Shown: positions 47,405-59,241 of the stretch, piece by piece | Numbering within the stretch: the first letter of the stretch is position 1 | Layout of the letters: every line of letters begins with the position of its first letter | From: Pratylenchus scribneri | Taxonomy: Eukaryota > Nematoda > Chromadorea > Rhabditida > Pratylenchidae | DNA length: 64,000 nucleotides | Reading direction: 5' to 3' | Assembly: GCA_030063045.1 (NCBI GenBank) | Contig: JAQSEB010000181.1 | Coordinates: forward strand, 806,001-870,000 | The notes under the pieces: model-generated | Databases searched by the model: none | The model's input: the letters and a program-made list of their open reading frames with translations, nothing else | What the model was told of the DNA's origin: nothing | Program-made: the position numbers and the translations under genes

Positions 47405-50400
47405 TTAACGGCACAACGGATGATCGCAACAATGGATGCAGAGCCCAAATCCTTTATAGCAACGCACCACCCCTTTTAGACATTTGTTGCAGTGGAATTG
47501 ACAACTGATTGGGCCAATTTCGATTTCGCCGCTCTTGACATTCAATTTTATGCCATTGATGGAGACCTATTTATAATTTATGTTTTGTTATCAACACCAG
47601 TGTTGGCTATTTCAAAATTTGATCGTACACGTACTCGTACCTTGTTCTACCGTTTTCAGATGGCTCATACTCATACTCGTAATTTCTACTAACACATTTT
47701 CCCCTCTTATTTCCTACTCGTACTTTCTCGCACTTATGCGAAATCAAAAAATACGATTTTTGAAATAATTTTTTATTTTTTTAATCAAAAATAGATATAT
47801 TTTTGTCAAAATTGATAAATTTTTGTCAAAATTAGATACATTTTTGTTGAATTACAACGAAATGGAGCAATTTTTACAAATTTTTTTACTAAAAAGTGAA
47901 TATTTCATAGAAAATTTAAATTTTATATCGTAATTTTTGGTTCGACTAAGCAAGAGAAAAAATCAACTTGTATTCTTATTCGCATTTCGTAGTACGAGGT
48001 ACGAATGACCAACACTGATCTACACATATTTCAACACTTACCTTAAAGGAATTGGTCAATTTGGTCACTGAATTCACAGCCTCGTCCATATAAATCGCAA
48101 GGGCTGATGCATCAGCGGCATTTTCGGCTACTTCATTGGGGACGGTAGGTGTTAAGCCATTTTCGAAAATTTCATTGCGGGAGGCACGTTGGACGCCATT
48201 TCCGCCAAATCCAATGATGCGGGCACGGCGACGAAGTGAATCCTATTGAGAATGGTGTTTAGATATACTTGCGGATTAACAAATAACTAAACTTTCAATC
48301 CTGTTGAAAATAATGTTGCGATACTTGTTACTATTTGCGAATTTTCAATAAGGTATTAATTTGCTTAAAGGCATTTAAATTGCCGAAGATATAATTGAAA
48401 ATGTGAAAAAAAGATATGGCTACGCGTTAAAATTGATCGACCTCATCAATAAGCATCTCATTTGATTATAATTTAAGCATAGGTTTAACCAATTTTAACT
48501 TAATTATGAACCAAAAATCAAAATTGTTTTAAACTTTATCCTTTAATTTTAGCCAACCATTTAAAAATTATGGGAAATATTTAAAATTGCGAAAAAACAT
48601 TGAAAATTGCGAATAACGGTTTAGTGGTTTGTCCAAAATTCACAAACCATATACCATTTTGGATAGAGCTCGTCAAGACGCGTCGAATGGTATTTAATTT
48701 GACATGGTTTACCCCATAAAACGGTTTAAGTGTTTTAATACACTTAATTTTTCATCAAACCATGACAAAATATATAACAAACGACGCGTCTTGACGAGAT
48801 CTATCGATTGGGTATAAGGTTTGGATGTCTAGGACAAACCATTAAATCGTTATAAACTTTTCGCAATTTTCAATACTTTTTTCGCAATTTTCAATGTTTT
48901 TTTTTTGCAATTTTTCTTTTCGCAAAATTAAATTCCATCCAAAAAATTATTATACCATTCAAGACATATTAAGTAGCTTATTAATACAATGGTATGCAAA
49001 TTTTACTTATATAGAACATATAAGTAAAATTTTATGACAAATCTTTTCGATAATTTCCAAGTTTTTTGATAAATTAATATTTTATTATTGAAATCAGCTA
49101 ACAATGTTAAATAAAATAATTTATTCTAATTAATGGCCACTCACATCAGATTGCTTACACATTTGTTTACGATTGTCATCCTTATCGGTTTCATCCTCTC
49201 GGGGATGAGTGCGTTTAGTGCCGCCATTGGAATTGCCAACTGGCCCATTGTTGTTGGATTGGCCTCTATCAACATTGGAAGAAGCAGTCCGATTCGCTGC
49301 AATGAATGGAGCCGTTGACTTTGGAGTACGCGGTGACTTTCTTGTCTGAACCGCCAATGGAACCTTAGGAAAGTGAAAATATTTTATTTAAATGCAATAT
49401 TGGAGAACATTTCATTCCTTTATTTTATGTTCAAATATGGTCAAATTTGATACCAAATGACTTTTCTCTATCAAAGGAATCGAATAGGTAATCGATCGAT
49501 ACAAAAGCTGGAAAAGTTTTATCAAAAAAATTAAAAAAAGTGAAGGAACCCTCTTTATGAGAAGAAACTCAAAAAAAGTGCATTTCTCCAATCAAATTAT
49601 AGAAAAATTGACGCGTTTCGATGAAATGATTTTGCATTAATTTCGCATAAAATTCAAAAAAAAAATTATTAACATTTTTTATTTCAAAATTAGAACTAGA
49701 ATTAATTTGGTTTTTTAGTAGCATTTTGGAAAAATTCCGAATATATGTTCAAATACTAATTTCAGAAAAAATAACAATTTCACAAAAATTTTTTAATTTA
49801 TTTTCATAAAATGAAAATTCAAAAAGGTTTTTTCTTACCATAATTCAAAATATTTACAAAAACATACTCAAGGATTTAAAAATTTTGAAAAGATTTTGAA
49901 AATTTTTCGAATTGTGATGAATATTTTTAGAATTCATAGTAATTAATATTCCGACAATTTTTTCTATAATTATTTTTAGCTAATTTACCAATTTCGTAAT
50001 TATTCTAAGAATAGTAAATTTTTATAAATTCCTCAAAATATGCACGTTTTTCCATAATTTTGGAATTTTTTGCATTTTCAGTTGAATCTTGAGTCAATAA
50101 TAGAATTTTGTGCCAAAGAGCAATGCTAGTTTGAGTTGATGCTATCATATTTGAAGACACATTTCCCATGATAATAATTTTAAAAATTACCTCTTTTGCT
50201 CTTTGCTCCGTTTTATCTTTATGGAGATTTGCATGGCGTGCCAAGCCATTACCATTTTCAAATGAAGCGTCACAATATTTGCAGTTACATGGATATGAAG
50301 GATTTCCATCTGAATAATTTTAATGTGTTGAAATTGAAAATGGATAGTATTTAATTTTGCGAAAAAAAAACATTGAAAATTGCGAAAAGTTCATAACGGT

Positions 50401-51802
50401 TCACCGGTTTGTCCTAGACCCCGAAACCTTATAAACATATTTTTAACTTTGTTTAATCAAAAATTAAGGGTTTTTTTAAACCACTTAAACCATTTCTATG
50501 GGTTTTGGTTCAAAACCAATTAAACCATGACAAATTATATACCAATCGATGCGTCATGACGAGCTTTATCGAATGGTAGATGATTTGTAAATTTGGGAAG
50601 AAACACTAAACCATTATAAATTTTTTCGCAATTTTCAATACTCTTTTCACGATTTTCAATGTTTTTTTTTCGCAATTTTAAATATTTCCCATTGAAAATG
50701 GATTACGGGATCAAACTTACATCGGTTATGGTGTATCTGGTGGTTTTCAAACACCTTTTTTGCATCGGTGCGCAAAGGGCATTTTCTGAAAATAAATTGA
50801 ATTAATATTGTTATATTTCAAATTATTCTTCTAGACCAGAATTGCCAGACGCAGAAGTACTATTTGACGGGACAAACCATTTAAAATGGCATATTTTTAA
50901 AAAGATTCTTATCTTATTTAGGCTATATTTTTACGTTTTCCGAAATTCCTAAAAAATTACTAAAATTGCTTTCATATAATTTATTGCTGTACGGTTATTT
51001 TTTTGGTGTCTAATATTCCATGTGGGGCTATTTTTTGTTAAAATTTTCGCCTGCAGTTCAAAACATTTTTCTTTTCAAAAAACATATTATATTAGCCTCT
51101 TTGTTGCTGATTGATCCCTTTCCCTTCACCCATAAATATTTTATATTCATTAAGACAAAAACTTTTCAAAAATATTTATTTTCATTGTCCATATATTTTA
51201 TTTTGAAAAAACTGACTGACAATTAAGGCTAAGCATGCGCCTATCCAAAGATATTTAATTTGTTGAAAAAACATTGAAAATGCCGAAAAAACATTCAAAA
51301 TTCCGAAAGAATATTGAAAATGCCGAAAAAGCTTATAATGGTTCAGTGGTTTGTCCTACACTCTCAAACAATATACCGAATCGATAGATCTCGTCAAGAC
51401 GCATCCATGTATAATTGGACGAGTTTTGGTCAAAAATTAAAGGTATTAAACCGTTTGAACCCTTTTTAATTTTTTGTTCAAAACTAAATTAGAATTGGTT
51501 AAACTATGACAAATTATATAAAAATTGACGCGTCTTGATGCGTTCATCGATTGAGTATATTGTTTGTGTGTCTATAACAAATCCCGTTAAAGCTTTTCGG
51601 CATTTTCAATACTCTTTTCGGCAATTTTAATGTTTTTTCGGCAAATTAATTATTTCCCAAATAAAAATTCCCATACATACTCGCATTGGTATTTGAATTT
51701 CTTCGGATTGGCCACCTTCTTGTTGGTAGTCTGAATGCGGTCATTTTCATTCTGGACACGATTTTCACCATCTTTGACTCCTTTGTCGACGAAATTTTCC
51801 AT
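47405..51802 (-). CDS. Two-finger C2H2 zinc protein with Cys-rich tail
   Basis: Exons 51802-51681, 50785-50721, 50309-50191, 49363-49145, 48242-48042, 47566-47405; 295 residues, all in phase. Two canonical C2H2 fingers: C40-x2-C43-x12-H56-x3-H60 (the first Cys pair split by an intron) and C72-x2-C75-x12-H88-x3-H92. A low-complexity Ser/Asn/Pro/basic linker follows (RKSPRTPKSTAPF), then RRRARIIGFGGNGVQRASRN, and a last exon dense in Cys (CQFHCNKCLKGVVRCYKGF then LCIHCCDHPLCR) that looks like another metal-binding module I cannot name. Likely nuclear nucleic-acid-binding protein. Three of its five introns carry the same palindromic MITE family and the last intron carries an hAT MITE. Confidence 0.85.
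47598..48017. mobile_element. hAT-type MITE in the last intron of the C2H2 gene
   Basis: Termini CAGTGTTGG in inverted orientation, a common hAT end. Flanks are ATCAACAC (47590-47597) and ATCTACAC (48018-48025), an 8-bp duplication with one mismatch. CGTACTCGTACC-type words occur near both ends. Non-coding. Confidence 0.85.
48569..48935. mobile_element. Palindromic MITE family Pal-1, copy in C2H2 gene intron
   Basis: Starts GGGAAATATTTAAAATTGCG and ends with the mirror. Inner arms GAGCTCGTCAAGACGCGTCG and CGACGCGTCTTGACGAGATC; centre AAACGGTTTAAGTGTTTTAA. Confidence 0.88.
50325..50695. mobile_element. Palindromic MITE family Pal-1, copy in C2H2 gene intron
   Basis: Outer arms contain CATTGAAAATTGCGAAAAG and its mirror; inner right arm ATCGATGCGTCATGACGAGC. 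Lies between the second and third exons. Confidence 0.88.
51240..51662. mobile_element. Palindromic MITE family Pal-1, copy in first intron of the C2H2 gene
   Basis: Arms CATTGAAAATGCCGAAAAA, ATAGATCTCGTCAAGACGCA and the mirrored TGACGCGTCTTGATGCG and TTCGGCAATTTTAATG. The outer word differs (GCCGAA instead of GCGAA), marking a subfamily. Confidence 0.85.
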
Positions 51803-53139
51803 GATAATTTAATGTTTAATCTAAAAAATTTTTAAGGCATTTGATATTATGAGTATATGTATAAGGAATACAACAGCTTTTAAATTTTGTTTTTATAAGC
51901 ATAAAACGGTTTCGCACAAAAGGAAAAAGGGGTCACAGATGAATTTTTGCCATTTTCACGTGATGAATATTATGAGTAGGAGAAAATAATAGCCAATAAT
52001 TAATAAAAAAAATATTCAAATTGGCTCATTTTTGCACCAAATGGAAGCAGATAAAATGTGATTTTTGACATTCGCCGATCCTAGATTTTTTATAGAACAC
52101 AAACACACCCATTTTGATTGAGCAAACTAAAGACAATTTGCAATAGATAAAATGGGAACGATATTTGACGTCCTTTTTTGAATTCTCATCCGTATTTTGC
52201 CTAAGGCAAAATCATCAAATCATTCTCCATTTATTGATTCCAAGCCAATGTTGGCTTACACTTTTCACATTCAAAAAAGTAGTTTCCGTGCGCCGAGTAG
52301 AGTCCAGTGTCCATCAGAGCGGAAACGATCTTTGGACTTTTTTTGAGAGGAAAATGGGCACTTAAAAGCATCAAATGCCGATGCGCAATTTGAAGGGCAA
52401 ATTTGTGAGGGAATTGGAATGAGGCTATTCATTCATTTATTTATTTAGCCAATCAGCATCAGAGAGCATTATATTCATGTGATGGACACAAATTATTTGT
52501 ATGGGGAAATTATTTGATGAGTTGGGAAATATTTGGGAAAAATGCCCTAAGGGCAACTATATTTGAAAAATATTTTGATTTTTATCGAGAGGAAATAAGC
52601 AGTATTCACTATTAGACTAATTTTTGCTTCTTGAAATATTTCAAAATAAATTCAATGGTTAATGCGGTCAATTCTGAGTTGATTAGGATAATAAATTCAA
52701 TAATGGAATTATCGAATATTAAATTTTATTTTTAGAAATATTTCGAACTATTTTTTAGTTGAATTTTATATAAATTTTTTCGGTGATTTGGTAAAAATTT
52801 GCAAATCTCCGTTAATTGATATAGAGTTGGTTTGGTTCCAAAAATTTGGCTACATCATACTTGGGTCCAAAGATTATTTGAGACTTTTCCTATTGAAAGA
52901 AATTTGTACCAAAAATCATTTATGAATTGTAATTGACTTTCGATTTCGATTTAAGGACAAAATTTTTGGAATTGAAAACGACATTTCAATGCCAAAGAAG
53001 ACCGAAAATCGACATCGAATCGAAAAGATTGAACATCGAATCCATTCTGAGCTGGTACGTAGTTTTAGTTCAATTAAATATCATAAAAAATGCTTCATTT
53101 TTAAATAATTTAATAAAAAAATTTTAAAAAGAAACCAAT

Positions 53140-53700
53140 GGGGCAGAGCCCCACTGGTTTAAAGCATGCTTCCGTTGCGGAAAAAGCGCGGGGCGCTTTA
53201 AGGTACCCCAGTAGGTTTTTTATTCAAGTTTTAGACGGCTCGCTTCGCTCGCCTTGTATTTTTCAATTTTTTAAACCGGTTTAAGCTTATATATCGAAAC
53301 CGGTTTAGTGTTATAACTCGCGAAATATACCATTCGATTCGTCTTGACGAGCTCTACAATTTAACTTTTTACCGCGCACTTCTATCTCAACTCTCAAAAA
53401 AGTTATAGGGAAATTTCTGACTCGCGCACCCGACTTGGCCACACGTTGCCATTTTTCCAGCCTCCCCTGACCATCGTAGACCCCCCGACCCATATATCAA
53501 AATGAAGCCCACACTCTGGGGAGTGTGCTTTTTTTTTGTTTCAAATCGATTGAGGTCCAGGGAAAAAAGTTTTACCTGGGCAAACCGGTTTCTAAACCGG
53601 TTTCTGCGCGACCTTGAACCCATTTTGAAAAACCGACAATTTTTTGAGATGCGCGCTGAAAAGTTGCCCCTAGAATGTGCAAGACACAAAACCTAAAAAT
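53140..53700. repeat. GC-rich composite repeat with hairpins and AAACCGGTTT words
   Basis: Contains the hairpin ACCAATGGGGCAGAGCCCCA, the word CGGCTCGCTTCGCTCGCC also seen at 15205-15222, repeated AAACCGGTTT, and a Pal-1-like ATTCGTCTTGACGAGCTCTA. Probably a nest of decayed elements. Confidence 0.5.
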
Positions 53701-53762
53701 CCCTCGAAATCCAGTTATGAATTTTTTTGTTCAAATGTCGAAAGCATCTTTATATATATAAG

Positions 53763-53880
53763 ATGCCATTTAAATAATATAAGAAGTAAGAACGAATTTT
53801 AAAAAGATAGAAAATGCCAAAATGCCATTTAAATAATATAAGAAGTAAGAACCAATTTTAAAAAAGATTGAAAATGGTGT
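53763..53880. repeat. Direct duplication of about 57 bp
   Basis: GCCATTTAAATAATATAAGA and AGTAAGAACGAATTTTAAAA occur twice in tandem with small changes. Confidence 0.7.
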
Positions 53881-53970
53881 TTAAATAAATTTACAGAGTT
53901 GCCTCACATATATAAAACCATCAACCATCAAGCAATTTTCTGAATTCCAAAATGCTTTTGCTCTCTGTTT

Positions 53971-56900
53971 TTATATAAGTAAAGGATTGTGGCTGTCAGT
54001 ATTCTTTTTTTGTAATTTCGGTAAATTTTCTACCAATGATTGCTGCAAATTTATAATTCTTTCCTTAACTCTGTGCAGTTGTAATTTCATAAAGCGCACA
54101 TATTCTTGATCATAATGGTCCAATTCATCGTTATTTCTATAGAAAAGAAAAAAATGTTGACTATAAATTTATTTCCGTCCGCTCATTCGACTCATCTCGT
54201 TGAGAAAAGTCAATTGATATCAATTTGCAATTTCCATTATGGTCATTTTTTATAATTATTTGTATAGAAAAATTAGGATTAATTACCCGTTGGCGGGTAG
54301 GGTAGTCGGGTAGGGTACCCGCAAGGATTTTGTGCAAATTACCCGACCCGATACCCGAACCCCAATTACCCGCATTATCCGTTCCCGACTACCCGCAATC
54401 GCTATTTTTTACCGGATTTTTGGGATCTATATGCTGGATTTTTTTTTATTTTGGAGATGAGAACCATGTCCAATATTGTCAATTAAAAACGAATAAAGAT
54501 AAATAAAAGGATTTAGTAAAGAAAAAAAATATTTAATTTTTTATTTAAACAATTTTTAAACTTGAGTAAGCAAATTTCGAAAAAATTACAGTACACTATA
54601 CGAGCCTCGTGTCGGGTACTACCCGCGAGTAATTTTCGAGGGTAGCCTACCCGACCCTATACCCGAAACCCAATTACCCGCATTACACGATACTCCGTTT
54701 TTCATTACCCGTTCCCGGGTAATTAACCATAAGAAGAATAACATATTTTTATTGACATCTATATATTTTCTTTCTTACTTTTTCATTTTTCGTGTCGTGA
54801 TGAATCCATTAACATGCTCTGCCATCGTCGTTGTCCAATTTAAAAATTCAGTTGCTAGAGGCAATATGTCTTCCTATAAAATAATAATTGAAGAAATTTT
54901 AAAATGATTATTAAAAATTTTTTTTATTTTCAACCGTATTTTTTAAACAAGGCCAATATTGATTGGCATATATTATAACTTTTGTAAAATGATCTAGAAG
55001 AATTTAATATTCTTGACATTAGTTTTTTTTTCTAACTTCTAATGATATTAATTAAAATTCTATAAAATTTTAAGTTGTTTTAAATTAAAAAGCAATATTT
55101 TAAGCCGTATTTTTAAGCTTCAATAAAAAAAATAATAATTTTATTAAAAATTTAAAGCCTTGGTAAATTTAGTATATTTATATTTGATCTTCACTCTTTA
55201 TAAAAATTATTCTTTTTTTATTCTTAAAATAATTTTTGTGAAGAGTAAAAATTTCTATATCGGTTTATTTCTAAATTTTTATAAGTCTATGCTCTATAAA
55301 ACTTTTTGGTTTAAAGGGTTGCAGAAATTTTCTTCATTTTGTCTTAAAAAATTTTATATTTAGGTAATAATTAATATTTAATATACTATAGTGATCACAA
55401 ATATCCACAACCATATTTCCATAAAGCAATGGGTCCGTAAGATAAAATGAAATAAAATTTGATAAGACTTAATATGTACCGAAGAGAATTAAATGGGCAG
55501 TTGTGAGGGATATCTCGAAATTTTCTTTAGAATGAATTTAGATATCTTTTTTATGTGCGAACATGGCTATCTCATATAAAATTCTCTTAATTTTAAAAAT
55601 TGTTGACTAAAATTATATTTATAAACTTATTTTTAAAGATTTGAAAATAAAATCTAAAATCAAAACCAAATTGATAATGGATTCCTCTTAAAATACATAT
55701 TTTAAGAAAAAAAATAGTTTTTTTAAATTATGTTGAATAAATGTTAAACGACAAAATTACCTAATGGGGTTGATAGTTTAAAAAAATTCTATAGTCGGTG
55801 CTCACCAAAAATGTCTGGGCCGGCACGTTGTCTTGAAGATTGTTTTTTAAATAGAAAATTCTCTCTCGCACTTCACAAGCTCGCATCGCTGCATCATCTA
55901 TGAAGAAGGTCAGTGTTGTTTTATAAATATGAATTTATATGTTACGGCCAAAAGTGGAACGGGCCAAACTGGTTTTGGCCGGCCAAAACTGGATTAAAAG
56001 CTTTTATAATCAGAACAGTCCGAAATAATTCAGAATTATTATCAGAATAGTCAGAATTAATTTCAGAATTATAATCAGAACAGTCAGAATTAATATCAGA
56101 ATTATAATCAGAACAGTCAGAATTAATATCAGAATTATAATCAGAATAGTCAGAATTAATTTCAGGAAATTCTAATTTCTATTTTTATTCTGATATTATT
56201 TCTTATAATAATTCTGGCTCTTCTGATATTAATTCTGATTGTTCTGATATTTATTCTCACAATTCTGATTTGATTTCCGGCTGTTCTTATTTGATTTTCC
56301 ATTCCAGCCTGTTCTGATTTTATTTCGCTTTATTTATTTATTTTCAAATTAATCCAGTTTTGCCCGGTCAAAACCAGTTTTGGCCGATTTCCATTTTTGG
56401 CCTTAACATATACATACCGCAAATTGGAATCGACTCTTGATGCAACTCAGCCAATTTTTTGTCCAATCCACGCAATTTCACTTCCCCTTCTTTTTTGACT
56501 ATTTCTTCGGAAGCCTGGTTAGAAATATACCCCTTTAAAAATGATTTTTTTTAATAAATTTAAAAAATTTTTTTTAAATTTAAAATTTAAATCTTTTTTT
56601 TTTCTCGTCATTTTTGTACGATTTCTTTTCAATTTTTCCTTGCTAAAATTGCTTCGAAGGGCACCAATTTAAAAAAAATTACATGAAATAAAATTTAATT
56701 ACCCGTGCTTTCGGGCCCAGATTCGGGCCGAGTGGGAGTGAGTTCGGACCGGGGGCCGTGCTCAGAGCCCTCTCCCAGTCCCAGGTCCCAGCTATTATTA
56801 GAGAAGACGCAATCAAATATTTTCCAGTAGATTTTATTTCTCAAATTTATTTTGACACTAAATATAAAATCTAACCAATAGAAAATATTTATATAGTATA

Positions 56901-58097
56901 TTTTTAAACATATTAAAGTTTTCCTCGTTGTTATTAAAATTGATTAAAATTATTCTTATTTTTATTTTAATTTACATTTAATTTGCAAAATTTGTCGCAG
57001 AGATTTTTTGTTTGAAGAGCCAATCTGGGGAAATTTTTGAAAATATTTTCATTGAATTTATCATCAACTTCCTTGACCAATTGAAGAAACTGTAGAAAAA
57101 ATTTTAATAATTTTTTTAAATATGAAATGATTATGTCAGAATAGATGTCTGGATAATTCGAAATCAGACTAAGCAAAATAAAATTGCTGAAAATGTCGAG
57201 ATGAAACGGGGATGGGGGATCACCCCTGTAATCTATTGAAATTATATTGTACAATAGTACAATTAAGGAAATTTGTTAACAGTAAAGCAAAATTAGAGAA
57301 TTTGACAGATATTGAGAATGGGATTAGGGTAAAATATTAAAAAAAATTTAACCAATGCATTTTGCATATTCGCTAAGAATTTAAGACAGTGCGCTTGCAT
57401 GTTAGTTAGGGGCTAAACTCCAAATCCTTTGCGCAGGTTCAAATAAATTAGGGAAAAAAACCTTTGTTATTTCAACATTGAATAAGAAATTATATTATAC
57501 ATATTAAATTTATTATTTAACGATTTAAGAAAATGTAATTTTAAAAATTATTATTAAACAAATCAATCTAATTTAAAATATTTTTAATTTTAAAATTGGA
57601 TATAAAATTATTACAACTACTAAAAATTGCTTATTATCACATAGAGTGAATTAATCTAGAATTGAGTATGGAGTTATTATTGAGGCTGAAGGATTTTGGT
57701 GTCAAAATCTGGAAATTATGTGTTGAATGCTTTTTAACTTTTTAGTAACATATATGTATATGTATCTAGTACTAGTTATAATTTATTAATACAATTATAT
57801 GTTGTTATTATTATTTCCTGGAAATTTTTATGGACATAGAATTTTTCAAAATAAAAAAAAACTCACATCAATCTCGATCTGCTGCAATTTTTCATCTTCC
57901 TTGTGGCTCTCCAAATGTTCAATCATTGAATGTATTTTACCTTTCTCAACAATGATATCACAATATGGGCATTTCGGATCATGTTTTGCATTTTCTTTGC
58001 GCGCTGCTGCTGATGAAGGGGCTTCCACATGGAGTAGCAAATAAGCATAGAAAAATGCGAGAAGTGCAAAAAGTGCCATTGGGGAAAATGCCGCCAT
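53971..58097 (-). CDS. Secreted protein with C2H2-like finger and helical body
   Basis: Exons 58097-57867, 57089-56976, 56514-56418, 55897-55806, 54873-54779, 54136-53971; 264 residues, all in phase. Residues 1-26 are a clear signal peptide (MAAFSPMALFALLAFFYAYL then LLHVEA). Next is a finger-like C43-x2-C46-x14-H61-x3-H65 (CPYCDIIVEKGK ... HLESH), two residues longer between the Cys and His pairs than the standard finger. The rest is charged and probably alpha-helical (FLQLVKEVDDKFNENIF, RVKERIINLQQSL) with few Cys. No TM helix or KDEL. A secreted zinc-finger protein in a nematode is an effector candidate, by inference only; gland expression is unknown. The third intron (56417-55898) is almost entirely a MITE, and the intron 55805-54874 is partly repetitive too. 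Confidence 0.82.
54285..54733. mobile_element. Inverted-repeat element with TTACCCG arms
   Basis: Ends TTAATTACCCGTTGGCGGG and the mirrored CGGGTAATTAA; internal TACCCGACCC and CCAATTACCCGCATTA words occur in both halves. If TTAA is the target duplication it would be piggyBac-like, but TTAA may equally be part of the arm. It lies in the intron 54778-54137 of the secreted-protein gene. Confidence 0.75.
55937..56412. mobile_element. MITE that forms most of an intron of the secreted-protein gene
   Basis: Arms TATATGTTACGGCCAAAAGT and TATATGTTAAGGCCAAAAAT (mirrored), each followed by GGCCAAAACTGG-like words. The interior is a tandem of AGAATTAATATCAGAATTAT units and its mirrored counterpart. It occupies 476 of the 520 nt between exons 56418 and 55897, starting 5 nt inside the donor. 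Confidence 0.85.
56028..56165. repeat. 33-bp tandem repeat inside the MITE
   Basis: About four units of ATCAGAATTATAATCAGAAC followed by AGTCAGAATTAAT. The mirrored unit set follows at 56180-56300, so the repeats can pair. Confidence 0.75.
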
Positions 58098-59225
58098 TTT
58101 TTTATTGAATATTGAATGGCTTTTTTTATATCTTTTTAAGAAAATGATTAGTTTACGATAAATTTGGCCTTATTTATACAATCAAAAAATAGAAAGTAGC
58201 AAAAACAGGATTTAGTTCGGCAAATGCTTGTACAGATTAGAGATGAGAGGTCAAGTAAGTGCTTTCACAGAGAGCTCGTTCTCTATCTCACCATAGAATG
58301 ATATCTTACCCCGCCCAATTTCTTTAGGGTGGATACTGGATATCTTCCCCTCCCATTTCCACCTTGGCCTATATCCCTTCCATTCTTATTTTACTTATGG
58401 CACCATTGCCCTCCCTATTTCCCCTTATAGCTAGGCATCAGCTATTCCTCTTTCTCCTTTGGATGGATGGGCATTTCCATTCCCTTTCCCCTAGGAGGGC
58501 ATTAATTTCCCCTAAATATGTCTCTCCTTTTCTTTCCCTTCCTATACAAAATGGTCTTCGGCAGTTCTCTCCCTTTCTAGAAAAAATGGCATCGGCACAT
58601 CCCATCTCTTCCTCCTCCAATGTTTACGTAAGCCATTCTTCTCATCATCTTGATCTAGTAAAACAAAAACAATCAGAAAAATGTCATAGTGGTGATTGAT
58701 CTAGTAAAACAAAAACAATCAGAAAAATGTCATAGTGGTGATTGATCTAGTAAAACAAAAACAATCAGAAAAATGTCATAGTGGTGATTGATCTAGTAAA
58801 ACAAAAACAATCAGAAAAAAGTCATAGTGGTGATTGATCTAGTAAAACAAAAACAATCAGAAAAAAGTCATAGTGGTGATTGATTTAGTAAAACAAAAAC
58901 AATCAGAAAAATGTCATAGTGGTGATTGATCTAGTAAAACTAATTAGGTGTTTTCTCATTTTTATTCACTTTTAATGAAATGAATCACATTTTCTAATTA
59001 ATTTATATCAATTTTAATAAAAAATGACTTCCAATTCAACTTAAGGAAATATGGAAGAATACTATGAATATATTGAAGTAATTGAAAAATGTGGAACCAG
59101 CAAAACAAAGGGCGCAATTAAACTACAGAGAAATTTGTCGATTTAACAGTGAGTAGCATTTTGATCAGTGGGGCAAATCAACAGAATGGACAAAGTAAAA
59201 AATGAATCAATTGTTAATATCTTAA
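58098..59225. other. Upstream region of the secreted-protein gene and 46-bp tandem array
   Basis: A pyrimidine-rich stretch at 58300-58650 (CCCTTTCC words) keeps a frame open with a non-ATG start and is not credible as protein. It is followed by the array at 58650-58945. Confidence 0.45.
58650..58945. repeat. 46-bp tandem repeat, six copies
   Basis: Unit GATTGATCTAGTAAAACAAA followed by AACAATCAGAAAAATGTCAT and AGTGGT; spacing exactly 46 bp. Copies differ by one or two bases. Confidence 0.95.
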
Positions 59226-59241
59226 TTCTGTCCGATGCAAG

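Larger units (their letters stand above)
51803..53970. other. Intergenic region between C2H2 gene and secreted-protein gene
   Basis: AT-rich upstream flank of the C2H2 gene to about 53100, then a GC-richer block at 53140-53700 holding hairpins and Pal-1-like pieces, then a 60-bp duplication at 53763-53880. Overlapping open frames in the GC-rich block are on both strands and unsupported. Confidence 0.45.

Noticed and set aside
52165..53696. Several open frames in and before the GC-rich block
   Set aside because: They overlap on both strands, follow hairpin and AAACCGGTTT repeats, and none has coding features.
58364..58699. 111-codon ORF starting MAYIPSILILLM
   Set aside because: Starts at TTG, is translated from a pyrimidine-rich tract and ends in the 46-bp repeat array.
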